DNA from: DASRIA01 sp963768885 | GTDB taxonomy: Bacteria; Actinomycetota; Thermoleophilia; Solirubrobacterales; JBBDJG01 | Assembly: GCA_963768885.1 (NCBI GenBank) | Contig: CAVYJN010000013.1 | Coordinates: 1-64,000 of the forward strand | Reading direction: 5' to 3' | Length of the DNA: 64,000 nt | Shown here: positions 53,807 through 63,168 of the stretch, piece after piece | How the letters are laid out: each line of letters begins with the position of its first letter | Numbering within the stretch: the first letter of the stretch is position 1 | Notes under the pieces: model-generated | The model's input: only the letters and a program-made list of their open reading frames with translations | Told to the model about the DNA's origin: nothing | Database searches by the model: none | Translations under genes and position numbers: made by a program

Positions 53807-54633
53807 TCACGACCGGGCGGCTTCGTCGGGACGCGGCTCGAGGCGCGGAGCGAGGGGCCACCGCCAGCTCGCGGGCGGCGTGAAGCGCGTCCAGGCGCCC
53901 TCGGGCTGCGCGAGCCGATCGGCGATCGTGAGCAGGGCGACGGGGTGGTGCCCGATGCCGAGGTGGCTGCTCGCGACCTCGATGTTCTCGCTCTCCGGGC
54001 CCTCCTCGAGGCGGCAGCTCTGCCAGGCGACGATCCCGTCGCTGCGGCTGTAGATGGCCGTCGTCGGCACGGGCAGGGTCTCGTCGCAGGATCTGCCGGT
54101 AGTCGGCCTCGTCGGGGAGCGGCCGCCGCCGCGCCACCCCGTGGAGGAAGCGCGGCACGTTCGTCGCCTCGACGTCGCGGAAGGGGCTCGCGAGCGTGAT
54201 GACCTGCCGGACGTCCTCGGGGAAGCGGCGGGCCAGCTCTCGGGCGTAGATGCCGCCGAGGCTCCAGCCGATGAGGCTCACGCGCCGCCCGTATCGCCTG
54301 CGGATCGTGCCGAGGCGCTCGACCATGCGCGCCGCGAGCTCGGGCGAGGGGCCGAGGTTCCGCTCGAGGCTGCCAGCCGTGCGCCGCGTAGCCGAGGTCG
54401 CGGAGGAAGCGGCGGAGGGCGCGGGTCGAGAAGTCGGTCGCCATGAAGCCCGGGAAGACGAGCACGGGCTGCCCGTCGCCGCGCGGTGCGCGCCGGAGGA
54501 AGGGATACGCCGAGAGGGTCGCGGCGAGCTCGAGCAACGCCCGCCCCTCGAGGAGGAGCAAGCGCCGATGCGGCGGCGCGATGCGCTCGTCCATCACCGA
54601 CGTGAGCAGCCTACGTGCCAGGGCGAAACGCAC
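53807..54633 (-). CDS. Alpha/beta hydrolase, lipase-like (frameshifted)
   Basis: MRFALARRLLTSVMDERIAP begins; GDGQPVLVFPGFMATDFSTR is the oxyanion region. After a shift near 54375 comes SLIGWSLGGIYARELARRFP with the nucleophile Ser, and VITLASPFRDVEATNV. After another near 54075: VPTTAIYSRSDGIVAWQSCR (acid) and VASSHLGIGHHPVALLTIAD (His). About 275 residues, complete triad. Similar to bacterial intracellular lipases/esterases. Confidence 0.8.
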
Positions 54634-54706
54634 CAGCGCTCAAGGGGCGCGTTCCCAGGTTTGGCTCGCGTGTGCGCCTGCTGTCTCAGGTGCGGGAAAC
54701 GCCCGG

Positions 54707-56004
54707 TCAGCGTGCGCGGCCGGTCCCGGCCGCGGCTCCGGGATGATCGCATGCGCCGGGATCGCCCGCGCGGCACGCCGCGGCCGCGAAGCGGTGCGAC
54801 GTCGCGGGATCCACGGGCGAGTAGAGGGCGGCGAGGCGCGAGCAGTCGTCGGCGTCCCGGTCGGCGCAGCCGCGGTAGAGCAACGCGGTGGCGCGAGCCG
54901 AGAGCCGCTCGGTCTCGTCGGCGCCGCATCCGTCTCCCGCGCGGGGGTAGACGAGGCGATCGACGCAGAGCGCCGCGAGGTAGGCGCAGCCATGCCCGTC
55001 GCCGGCGTCGCATGCGGCCTCGGCGAGGTCGGCGGCCCGCGCCACGTCTCGTCGGAGCCCGTCGTCGCTCACGTAGAGCTGCGAGAGCGCCGCGCAGCCG
55101 CGGGCATCGCCGCCCGCGCAGGCCTGGCGGAGGAGGACCCAGGCGCGGCCTGCGTCGTCCCCCGCCGGGACCCGCCTTCCGGCGTGCAGCAGGCCGGCGC
55201 GCGTGCAGCTCGCCATGTCGCCCGCCGCGCATCGGCGCGTGCAATCCACGGCGTCGCCGGCCCGGCAGCGCGCCCGTGCGGCGACGAGCCGCCGCGGGGC
55301 GACGGCCGGCCGCTCGTCCGCGGGGGTGGCGAAGGGCGCGAGCGCGCGCGCGATCGTCGCGTAGAGCTCGCGGAGCCACCGGGGCGCGCGGTGGCTCGCG
55401 TGTACGCGACGCCGGCGTCGACACGCCGGAGATCCGCCGGGCTGATGACGACCTCGACGTGCTCCGTCCCGATCCGGGCGGTGAGGGCGAAGAGCTCCTC
55501 CACCTCGCGGTCGCCGACCGGCAGGCAGCCGTCCGACACGCTGCCCCCGTGAATCATGATGTCGCCGCCCAGGCGCGTGCGGCCATCCTCCCCGGCGCGC
55601 GCTCGGTCGAAGGCGCTCGGGTAGTCGAGCCGCAGCGACAGGTGGTAGCGGCTCTCGGGATTCAGCGCGTCGATCCGGTAGACGCCTTCCGGCACCTGGT
55701 GGTCACCCTCGCGGAGCTTCGGCCCGAGCCGGCCGCTCGCGGCTTGCACGAGGTAGGAGCGGACGAAGCGCCACCCGTCGCCGGCGTCGGCCCAGAGCTC
55801 GAGCCGCGCCTCGCTCTTTAGGGCGATGAGCGTGACCGCGCGCGGCGGATAGGCGACCTCGCGGGCGGCAAAGCCCGCGGCGAGTCGTGCCTCGGCCTCG
55901 GCGAGCACCGACGGCGGCACCGTTGCGAGGGCGGCGGCCCGAGCGCCGAGGCCTGCGGCCAGCGCCACCGTCGCCATGCCGGCCCCCCACCGTCTCATCC
56001 TCAA
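54707..56004 (-). CDS. L,D-transpeptidase fused to Cys-rich Sel1 repeats (one frameshift)
   Basis: Exported peptidoglycan cross-linking enzyme with a protein-interaction tail. Signal peptide MATVALAAGLGARAAALA follows a short basic head (ATG 56004). The YkuD-type domain has RFVRSYLVQAASGRLGPKLR, GVYRIDALNPESRYHLSL and the catalytic IMIHGGSVSDGCLPVGD (HGxxSxGC). After a shift near 55370 come Sel1/TPR-like repeats: CRAGDAVDCTRRCAAGDMAS, ACAGGDARGCAALSQLYVSD, and ACDAGDGHGCAYLAALC. Each repeat carries cysteines that could form disulphides. The fusion is unusual but both parts are clear. Confidence 0.8.
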
Positions 56005-56082
56005 CCTCCGTCCCGTCCGCCGCGCGGCCGTCGAGTAGCGCGGTTAACGAAGTCCCGTCAAGCGAATACGGACGACGCTCTC

Positions 56083-56418
56083 GTGCGCCGAGGTGCCGCC
56101 CTGCCGGTGCTCGTCCTGGCGCTCGGGGTGGCCGCGGACGCGCATCCCACCCGCCTCACCGCCTGCACGCTCAGCTTCCACACCCCCGACGAGGTGCGCG
56201 TGTTCCAATCGAACCTCTCCGCGGAGGACCTTCCGACGCCCGTGCGCCGCGCGAAGTTGCACCGCGGGGCGCAGGAACCACCAGCGACGAGGCGCATTCG
56301 ACTCGACCTCGAAACCGCAGTCGGCGCGGACGGCACCGCGGGCACGAGTGCATGCGTGGGGGATCGCGGCAAGAAGAAGCCCGATCCGGATCGTGCCATT
56401 ACGCCGACGCGGGGCTGA
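56083..56418 (+). pseudogene. Chimeric ORF made of pieces seen elsewhere in the window
   Basis: GTG 56083 starts an export signal (RRGAALPVLVLALGVAADAH) and a short secreted-protein segment. From 56283 a 20-base sequence identical to the atuA 3' flank (34006-34025) follows. 56320-56379 matches the glycine-rich gene at 49838-49897 (TAGTSACVGDRGKKK), and 56384-56418 matches the amidohydrolase C-terminus (DPDRAITPTRG versus EPDRAITPTPG). The frame stays open throughout. A product is possible but most likely non-functional. Confidence 0.55.
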
Positions 56419-56451
56419 GAAGCGGGCACCGGCCCATCCGTGGGGGCCCGG

Positions 56452-56742
56452 TCAGGTGCCCGTCGCGCGCAGACAGGCCTTTCCGCAGTCGAACGGGGCC
56501 CCGCCCTTGAATATTCCGCAACGAAGCACGTCCGTGCGGGTCCCGTTGGGGGCGAGCCCGAACAGCACCTTCACCATGCGGCGCTGGACCGGGCAACGTA
56601 GGCGTCGGCGCTCCTCGTAGGCGTGCTTTGCTGCCCAGAGAACGAAGCCGATCATGGTCAGGATCCCCACGACGACCGAGAACAGCATGACGAGCAACTG
56701 CGTGGACGAAATCATCGAGGGCATCTGCGCGGCGGCGTCCAT
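56452..56742 (-). CDS. Small membrane protein (96 aa)
   Basis: ATG 56742 with AGGAGGTAGG upstream. MDAAAQMPSMISSTQLLVML leads a single membrane helix (VMLFSVVVGILTMIGFVLWA), then a basic cytoplasmic part with ERRRLRCPVQRRMVKVLFGL and cysteines at the end (CGIFKGGAPFDCGKAC). No family recognised. Possibly a metal- or redox-sensing tail. Confidence 0.65.
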   Translation of the reverse strand: MDAAAQMPSMISSTQLLVMLFSVVVGILTMIGFVLWAAKHAYEERRRLRCPVQRRMVKVLFGLAPNGTRTDVLRCGIFKGGAPFDCGKACLRATGT

Positions 56743-56891
56743 GACCCTACCTCCTGCCCGGGACGAGCATCTCCCGTGCCAGGACAGCGGGGAGGAGTCG
56801 GCGGCCGTCTTTCGCGCGCTCGGTCTCTCCGGCACGAATTCCGCCCGTGTGCGGTCCCATTGATGAGAACGAGGGGGCGCGGCCCGCCGCC

Positions 56892-58806
56892 CTAGGCGAG
56901 GATCACCATGCCCGCCGCGGGAAGATCGATGCGGACCGCGGACCGGCCGCCGTCGTCGGTGACCTCGACGGGGTCGCCTCCCGGCGGATTCCCCAGGTCG
57001 GCGTCGGACCAGTCGCTTCGGTAGAGGACGTTCATGTGGCTGCGCGGCGGGTGCAGGTTACGGTCCACCGTGACCTGGCCGCCGCGCGCCTCGCCGCCGT
57101 GGCTGTTGAGGGCGACCAGCACCTCCTGGTCGAACATCACACGCGACCAGGCAACGATCTCGCCCTGCCGCGGCGGCTGATATCCCAGGTGGGCGAGGAA
57201 CTTGACGTCACGCGCGTACTGCCGGCCGCGGCGCAGGGTCATGCCGACGCGGTTCCCACCGGTGACCACGCGGGCGATCGCGGCGATGCGCAGGTAGGCG
57301 GGGTGGCTCGGGTCGAAGAAGTGGCAGCCGCGGGTCCCGAAGGCCCCGAACGTGCCGCCGAACATGCCCTCGCGGATGTAGCGGTCGCGGTGGGGAATCT
57401 TCTGGTCGCTGCCGAGGCCCTCGATGCTCCATCGACAGGTCGTGGTAGGCCTCCGAGCCGTCGAACGCCTGCTCGGTACCGTAGTAGATGCAGGGGATGC
57501 CCAGAGTGGTGAGCTGCAGGCCGACCGCGTGGGCGATCTGCTGGTGGCGAGCGGCGGAGCCATTGCGCGCGCTGAAACGAGCTTTGGGGTTGCGGTTGAT
57601 CATGTCGTGATCGTCGAGCACCGACACGTGATACCTCCCCACCTCGCGGTGGGTGCCAAGCTCGTCGTGGCCTCCGAACTGCGCGAAGAATTCGCCAGGG
57701 TCGCCGAGCCCCTTGACCGTCCTGGTGAGGACGTCCATGGGGTCACCGAGATCGAGCGCGGCGTCGAGGTTCCGCCCGAACACATCCAGGTACGAGCGCG
57801 TGAGCCCGGCCCCGCCGGCGACCTCGCCAAGGATGAGGAAGTTCTGCTTGCCGATGCTCTGGCATATTCGTGAATGGCGCCGCAGAAATTCCGCGACGCT
57901 TCGAAGGACACGTGCTTCACCGTGTCGACCCGGAACCCGTCGAGGTCGAGCAGGGCGATCCAGTACTGGTACACCTGGATGAGCGCGCGGAGCACCGCCT
58001 CGCTCTGGGGATCCGCACCAACGGCGGCGCCCTCCTGGACGCGGAGGTCCTTGAGCGAGAAGAAGTCGCCTCGTCTGAACTCGTTGCGAGGATCGAGCGG
58101 GTTCTCCCAGGGTGCGGGATCGAAATGATCGATGCTTCCGGCGCGGGTGTAGAAGTCGGGGTCCCTGAAATTCCTGGGGCCAGACGCCGTGGTCGCGGTC
58201 GCTGCCGACCGTCGAGAGCGCCTGACCGGTCTTGGAGCGCCAGCGAAACAGCGAGTGCGGCGGTTGAAAGCGGTAGGGCACGGTTTCGACCGGTGTGCCG
58301 CCGCTCTCGTAGAACCAGTTGTTGCCCGAATGGTTGTAGATGATGTCGAGCAGGACGTAGATTCCCCTCTCGTGCGCCTCGTCGACCACGTTGCGCAGGT
58401 CCTGCCGGGTCCCGAAGCGCGAATCGACGTCGAGGAAGTCCTGAACGCCGTAGCCGTGATACGTGGCGAGGTCCGGCCGCTGCTTGAAGACGGGCCCGAT
58501 CCACAACGCGGTCACCCCCAGGCGACGAAGGTAGTCCAGCTTGCTGCTGATGCCTCTGATGCTCCCTCCCTGAAAGGTCTTGCCGGCCTCCATCCACGCG
58601 CGCTTGTCCGGGGCGGCGTGTCGGGTCGGGTCGGAGCGATCGAACAGGGGGCGCCCCGTTTCCTGCCCATCACTGAACCGATCGGGCAGCAGGAAGTAGA
58701 GAATCTGGTCGCGCCAGTCGAGTGGACTGGGGTGAGCGGGCGCCCGCGGCGTGAGGTCGGCGTCCGCGAGCCGTGAGGGAGACGACTGTTCGATCACGAC
58801 CGGCAT
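56892..58806 (-). CDS. GH13 alpha-amylase-family glycoside hydrolase (frameshifted)
   Basis: Cytoplasmic alpha-glucan or oligosaccharide hydrolase. LDWRDQILYFLLPDRFSDGQ begins the barrel; LWIGPVFKQRPDLATYHGYG is conserved region. Nucleophile Asp in DLDGFRVDTVKHVSFEA, acid Glu in FLILGEVAGGAG and third Asp in VSVLDDHDMINRNP are all visible. C-terminal IPCIYYGTEQAFDGSEAYHD and a beta-sandwich (EVLVALNSHGGEARGG) end it. Shifts near 58175, 57865 and 57425. About 638 residues. No signal peptide. Start ATG 58806 has AAGGGGAA upstream. Confidence 0.87.
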
Positions 58807-58995
58807 GAGGTTCCCCTTTCCGTCGGCTCGTCGCAGCGAACAACGCGCTGATGCCGAGCCCGCTCGTCCGCCAGCCCCATCGCTGCTTTCTCCTCTCCCG
58901 CCAGGAGCGCGTGCGTGCGGTGAGCCACGGCGAACTCAGACGATCTTCCGCTGTCGGAGATCACTGATTCTCGCCGCGGAGTACCCGAGGATGCC

Positions 58996-60234
58996 GTGAG
59001 TCTTCAAGTCGCGCGATTCTCGACGTGGGAGACCGGGACCTCCCGATTTCCCGCGCGCGAGCCGAGGGACCAGGCCGCGTGGAGAGAGGAGGGTGGTACT
59101 CTCGCCCTGCCTGTGGTCTGGAGCATGGCCACGAGGCGGCTCAGGACGAAGGGGTCGACGCGGAATCGGGAACGGCGTACGCCGCGACCGCGTGCCGTCG
59201 CACGGCCGGGCGGCGATGCCGTCCTGCATCCGGACCTCGTGATCGGAGGGCTGACTGAGCTCCTGCAGGGTGTGGCGCACCCCGTGGCGAACACCCTTGC
59301 CGACGTCGGTGCCTACGTCGGAAGGCCGCTCGAGGAACTCTTCCCGGTGCCTGCAACGGTGCCGGCGGTGACGGTGACGAGGCGCTGGCGGGTCGGCGGC
59401 CTCGTCAGCGAAGATCTCAGCTTTCGTTCCCTGCACGTGCCGCTCGAGCCGAAGTTCCGCCGGCGCTATCTCCGGGACTACCGCGAAACGGCCCGTGTCT
59501 ATGCGCGTCGCATTCGGCCGGCCGCCGCCCGCCGTCGGCCGCGCCTCCTGTATCTGCACGGCTACCTGCAGCCCGAGACTTTCGTCGAAGAGCTCGCGCT
59601 GCTGACCACCATGGCGCTGCAGCTCAACGTCGAGGTCATCCAGATGCAGGCGCCCTATCACGGCCGCCGGACGCCTCGGGCCTCGCGTTTCAGCGGTGAG
59701 TTCTACTGGACGGCCGACCTGGTGCGCAGCTTCGAGGCGCTACGCCAGACACTGCTCGACGCGCGGACGTTGCTCGGGTGGCTGCTCGCGAAGGACGACC
59801 GGCCGGTCGGAGTGGCGGGACTGAGCCTGGGAGGCGCCCTGACGTTGAGCCTGGCCTGCCTCGAAGAGCGCTTCGCGTTTGCCGTGCCGCTCGTCGCGCA
59901 CATGGACCTCGCCGCCCTGGTCAGCGACGCGCCGGTGCTCACGAAGATGCGGCACGACCTCAAGTCCTTCGGTTGGCGGAAGAAGCAGTTCGACGACTTC
60001 ATACGGGGCATCGGGTGGTACGAGTTGCGGCCGAAGCTTCGGGCGGACCGTGTGCTCATGATCGCCGCCTCGGAAGATCGGTTCTTCGATCCACGCCTCG
60101 TCCGCCACTTGTGGCGGCGTTGGGGCAGGCCCGCGATTCACTGGTTCCCCACGAGTCACATCGGTTTCCTGCCGCACCTGCCGGAGGTGTTGGGTGTGAT
60201 GCGCAAATTCATCGACGGGCGGACGATCGAATAG
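58996..60234 (+). CDS. ABHD18-like alpha/beta hydrolase (412 aa)
   Basis: Intact. GxSxG elbow is GVAGLSLGGALTLSLACLEE; LLYLHGYLQPETFVEELALL is the oxyanion region; the acid is in LMIAASEDRFFDPRLVRHLW and the histidine in WFPTSHIGFLPHLPEV. This layout matches the ABHD18 family (DUF2048), which includes phospholipid hydrolases acting on cardiolipin in animals; bacterial role unknown. MATRRLRTKG at 59126 is a possible later start. Divergent from the amylase. Confidence 0.83.
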   Translation: MSLQVARFSTWETGTSRFPAREPRDQAAWREEGGTLALPVVWSMATRRLRTKGSTRNRERRTPRPRAVARPGGDAVLHPDLVIGGLTELLQGVAHPVANTLADVGAYVGRPLEELFPVPATVPAVTVTRRWRVGGLVSEDLSFRSLHVPLEPKFRRRYLRDYRETARVYARRIRPAAARRRPRLLYLHGYLQPETFVEELALLTTMALQLNVEVIQMQAPYHGRRTPRASRFSGEFYWTADLVRSFEALRQTLLDARTLLGWLLAKDDRPVGVAGLSLGGALTLSLACLEERFAFAVPLVAHMDLAALVSDAPVLTKMRHDLKSFGWRKKQFDDFIRGIGWYELRPKLRADRVLMIAASEDRFFDPRLVRHLWRRWGRPAIHWFPTSHIGFLPHLPEVLGVMRKFIDGRTIE

Positions 60235-60449
60235 ACGCTGCGGGGGCCTGGACGCGCGGCGTGGGGACTCGAGGTCGCGGCTGGCGCCGGGCGAATCTCT
60301 CACTGTACAACGGCACGTGCCCGACCACCGGCACGGCAAGGTGGCGCTCGCCGTCGGCGCGGGATGCACGCCCGGCGCGACGATGGGGAGCTGGAGAGCC
60401 GCGGTGATCCTCTCTGGAGCGGAGAGCCCGGATCCTCCGGAGGAGGGTC

Positions 60450-61129
60450 GTGCAAGGGCTGACGCGCCACCCGAGCCTCGCCCAGCGAGCCATGGAGTCG
60501 GCGGCGATCGCCCGCATCTACGAGAGCCGGCTGTGGCGGCGGAGCCGGATCGCGACGCTGGCGCTCGGCATCTCCTTCGAGCGCGAGCAGCAGCTGATCG
60601 GACGCGCTGCCCGGCTCTCGCCCGGCGACTCGCTGCTCGACGTGGCCTGCGGCCCCGGCATCTACGCGCGACCCTTCGCGCGCCAAGTCGCCCCGGGGCT
60701 GGTCGTCGGCCTCGACCTCTCGCCGGCAATGCTGGGTCATGCTCGGCGCCGCGCTCGCGCCGCGGGGCTCGAAAACCTCGCGCTGGTTCGCGGCGACGCC
60801 CTGCGCCTGCCGTTCGCCGGCGGGAGATTCGACGCTGTGAACTGCTGCGGCGCGCTCCACCTGTTCCCGGATGCGGACCTGGCGCTGCGCGAGGTCCACC
60901 GCGTGCTGAAGCCGGGCGGGCGCTTCACCGTAGCCGCCTTCCGACGGGATCCGGTCGGTGGGCGACCCTCGGCAGCGCGCTCCGCCGGCGCATCATGGGC
61001 ATCGACTCGTTCACCCCGGCGGAGCTGGAGGCACGCCTCGGCGCAGCCGGCCTGGGCGAGGTCGCGTGCCACCACGCCGGCGCGCAATGGCTGATCATGT
61101 CCGCCCGGCGGGTCCCGACGCCCTCCTGA
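60450..61129 (+). CDS. Class I SAM-dependent methyltransferase (one frameshift)
   Basis: Ubiquinone/menaquinone-biosynthesis-like methyltransferase fold. SAM motif I is LLDVACGPGIYARPF; motif II/III RGDALRLPFAGGRFDAVNCC; then HRVLKPGGRFTVAAF. A shift near 60955 leads into the C-terminal TPAELEARLGAAGLGEVACH. About 226 residues. GTG 60450 is close (2 bases) behind AGGAGGG; ATG 60492 (MESAAIARIYESRLWRRSRI) may be the true start. Its end overlaps the WS/DGAT fragment on the other strand. Confidence 0.8.
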
Positions 61130-61416
61130 CCTCGTGTCCTGCGGGAGACGCCGCAAGGAGAACCCCGAGCTCGGCGTCGATCGCTTCGACGAGGGCGTGC
61201 AGATCGGGGACGGCGTCCCAGTCGGCGTTGAAGCCCCAGAAGAGCCGCCCATCGTAGCTGAAGAGCGCGATGCCGACCGCCTGCCGGCACGAGTGGATAG
61301 GCGGCCAGCAGCCGGGAGCCGAGGAAGTAGAGCGGGAAGGGAGGTCCCGGGACGTTCGTCACCACCACGTTGAAGGGCTGCGACACGGCCGCGTCGGTCT
61401 TTGCGGGTTCCGACAG
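61095..61416 (-). pseudogene. WS/DGAT acyltransferase, C-terminal fragment
   Basis: Reads FNVVVTNVPGPPFPLYFLGS and RLLAAYPLVP; after a shift near 61290 it continues ALFSYDGRLFWGFNADWDAV and PDLHALVEAIDAE. These are the last quarter of the WS/DGAT family, cognate to the C-terminus of 5338-6867. The acyltransferase HHxxxDG part is missing. The fragment abuts the arsM stop on one side and overlaps the methyltransferase end on the other. Confidence 0.8.
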
Positions 61417-61417
61417 C

Positions 61418-62272
61418 CTACTCGCCGATGAAATGATCCGATGCGCCATGGGCGACGCTTGAAGGCTTCCGCGCGGAGACCTTCATGCTGGCCGCGGCTG
61501 CCAGATGCCGGCGTAGCTCGTCGGCGTCTCCGAAGGCGGCGAGCATTTCGGCCACCAGCGGGTCGGACGGCCGCGCGGCCGCCAGGAGCGCGGTGGCGTT
61601 CGTCTCACCCACCACCTTCACGTCGGTGAATCCCGCGTCCGCGATCGCCCGAAGGTAGTCGCCCTTGACCGAGGCACCGCCGACGCAGCCGACGTAGGCG
61701 TTGACGCTCGCTCGGACGCGCTCGGGGAGCGGCATTCCGAGGACGATGTCGGACACGAGCAGGCGGCCGCCGGGCCTGAGCACGCGGAAGGCCTCTCGGA
61801 AGACCCTCGGCTTGTCGGTCGAGAGGTTGATCACGCAATTCGAGATCACCACGTCGACCACGTCGTCCGGGACCGGGAGGTCCTCGATCGTTCCGAGGCG
61901 GAACTCCGTGTTGCCGCTTCCGATCTTTCCCGCGTTCTGCCGCGCTTTCGCAATCATCTCGGGCGTCATGTCGACGCCGATCACGCGCCCCTCCTCGCCC
62001 ACCGCCGCTGCCGCCAGGAACACGTCGAACCCGGCGCCCGAGCCCAAGTCGAGGACCACCTCGCCCGGACGGAGCGACGCGAGCGCCACGGGGTTCCCGC
62101 ATCCAAGGCCGAGGTTCGCACCCTCCGGCACGGCCGCGAGGTCTCGCTCGGCGTAGCCGACGGCGGACGCGACGTCGTCGGCGGCCGGCGGTGTCGAGCC
62201 CTCCGCGACGCGCGCATATCGCTCGCGCACGGCATCGCGTATCCGGCTGTCGGTCCTGCAAGAGGTGCTCAT
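61418..62272 (-). CDS. arsM: Arsenite methyltransferase ArsM
   Basis: Methylates As(III) with SAM to volatile or less toxic forms. 284 residues. All three catalytic cysteines are present: NLGLGCGNPVALA, VISNCVINLSTDKPR and NAYVGCVGGASVKGDY. SAM motif VVLDLGSGAGFDVFLAAAAV and VIGVDMTPEMIAKARQNAGK are typical. An additional N-terminal cysteine is in MSTSCRTDSR. GGAAAGGAG precedes ATG 62272. No arsR or arsenite pump is visible nearby. Confidence 0.93.
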   Translation of the reverse strand: MSTSCRTDSRIRDAVRERYARVAEGSTPPAADDVASAVGYAERDLAAVPEGANLGLGCGNPVALASLRPGEVVLDLGSGAGFDVFLAAAAVGEEGRVIGVDMTPEMIAKARQNAGKIGSGNTEFRLGTIEDLPVPDDVVDVVISNCVINLSTDKPRVFREAFRVLRPGGRLLVSDIVLGMPLPERVRASVNAYVGCVGGASVKGDYLRAIADAGFTDVKVVGETNATALLAAARPSDPLVAEMLAAFGDADELRRHLAAAASMKVSARKPSSVAHGASDHFIGE

Positions 62273-62319
62273 CGGCGTCTCCTTTCCGTCCTTCACTTGG
62301 CACCGGGGCCGAGCGTCTC

Positions 62320-63168
62320 CTACGTCGCCGCCGCCAGCACACGGATGACGTGCGCCCCTTCGCGGCCGGGGCGATCGGGCGGCACGACGTCGGAGGGCTG
62401 GTACAGCCGCGCCTCGCGGAAGCCCGCGGCGCGGAGCGCCGCGACCGTCTCGTCGGCCGAGGCGAAATGGTAGCGCACGGGCCCGCGCGCGAAGAGCTCG
62501 AGCCCCACGCGGAACAGCTCGGGGATCCACATCCCGTCGACATCGCAGGCGAGATGGAGGTCGGAGAGGTAGAGGCCGTGCGGGAAGTGGCCGAGCGTCG
62601 TCGCGACGCGCCCCCACAACGCCAGGACGGCGTCGCGGGCGAGGTAGCTGAGCAGGCCCTCGGTGATGATCGCGAGGCCGCGCGAGGGCTCGAGGTCCGC
62701 CGCGACGGCTGCGAGGCTCGCCGGGCCGTCCCTCGCGAGCGCGTCGAGCGGCCGCACGTCGTGGTTCGGGCCGCGCAGCCCGGCCAGGTCGAGCGCACGG
62801 CGCTTGTACACCGCCATGTCGGGCAGGTCGGTCTCGACGTAGCGCAGGTCGGGGAAGCGTCGCGCGAAACGATGGCCCCGGCCGGAGAGCCCGGCCGCGA
62901 TCTCGACCACCTGTCCGATGCGCCCCGCTGCGATCTCGCGCTCGAGAAGGCCGTCCAGCGCGCGATGACGCGCCAGAAGCATCGCGTCGAGATTTGGCCG
63001 GCCCGAGAGCCGGCCGTACGTCGCGTCGAGCGGTGTGAGCGCGGCATGGAGGAGGACGCCGAGTCGCGTGGAGAGGGCAGGATCGGAGAGACCGGCGCGC
63101 GCCCACACGGCCGCGGTGTAGTGCGCGGTCGGGCTGATGCGCGATCCGTCCTGGGCGGTGGCGGTCAT
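62320..63168 (-). CDS. LCMT/PPM-type SAM-dependent methyltransferase
   Basis: 282 residues of the leucine carboxyl methyltransferase-like family (also seen in polyketide and mycobacterial enzymes). SAM-binding VVEIAAGLSGRGHRFARRFP, YVETDLPDMAVYKRRAL and IITEGLLSYLARDAVLALWG are diagnostic. Substrate unknown. ATG 63168 overlaps the upstream oxidoreductase stop (ATGA), so the two are coupled. arsM follows 47 bases downstream. Confidence 0.85.
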   Translation of the reverse strand: MTATAQDGSRISPTAHYTAAVWARAGLSDPALSTRLGVLLHAALTPLDATYGRLSGRPNLDAMLLARHRALDGLLEREIAAGRIGQVVEIAAGLSGRGHRFARRFPDLRYVETDLPDMAVYKRRALDLAGLRGPNHDVRPLDALARDGPASLAAVAADLEPSRGLAIITEGLLSYLARDAVLALWGRVATTLGHFPHGLYLSDLHLACDVDGMWIPELFRVGLELFARGPVRYHFASADETVAALRAAGFREARLYQPSDVVPPDRPGREGAHVIRVLAAAT

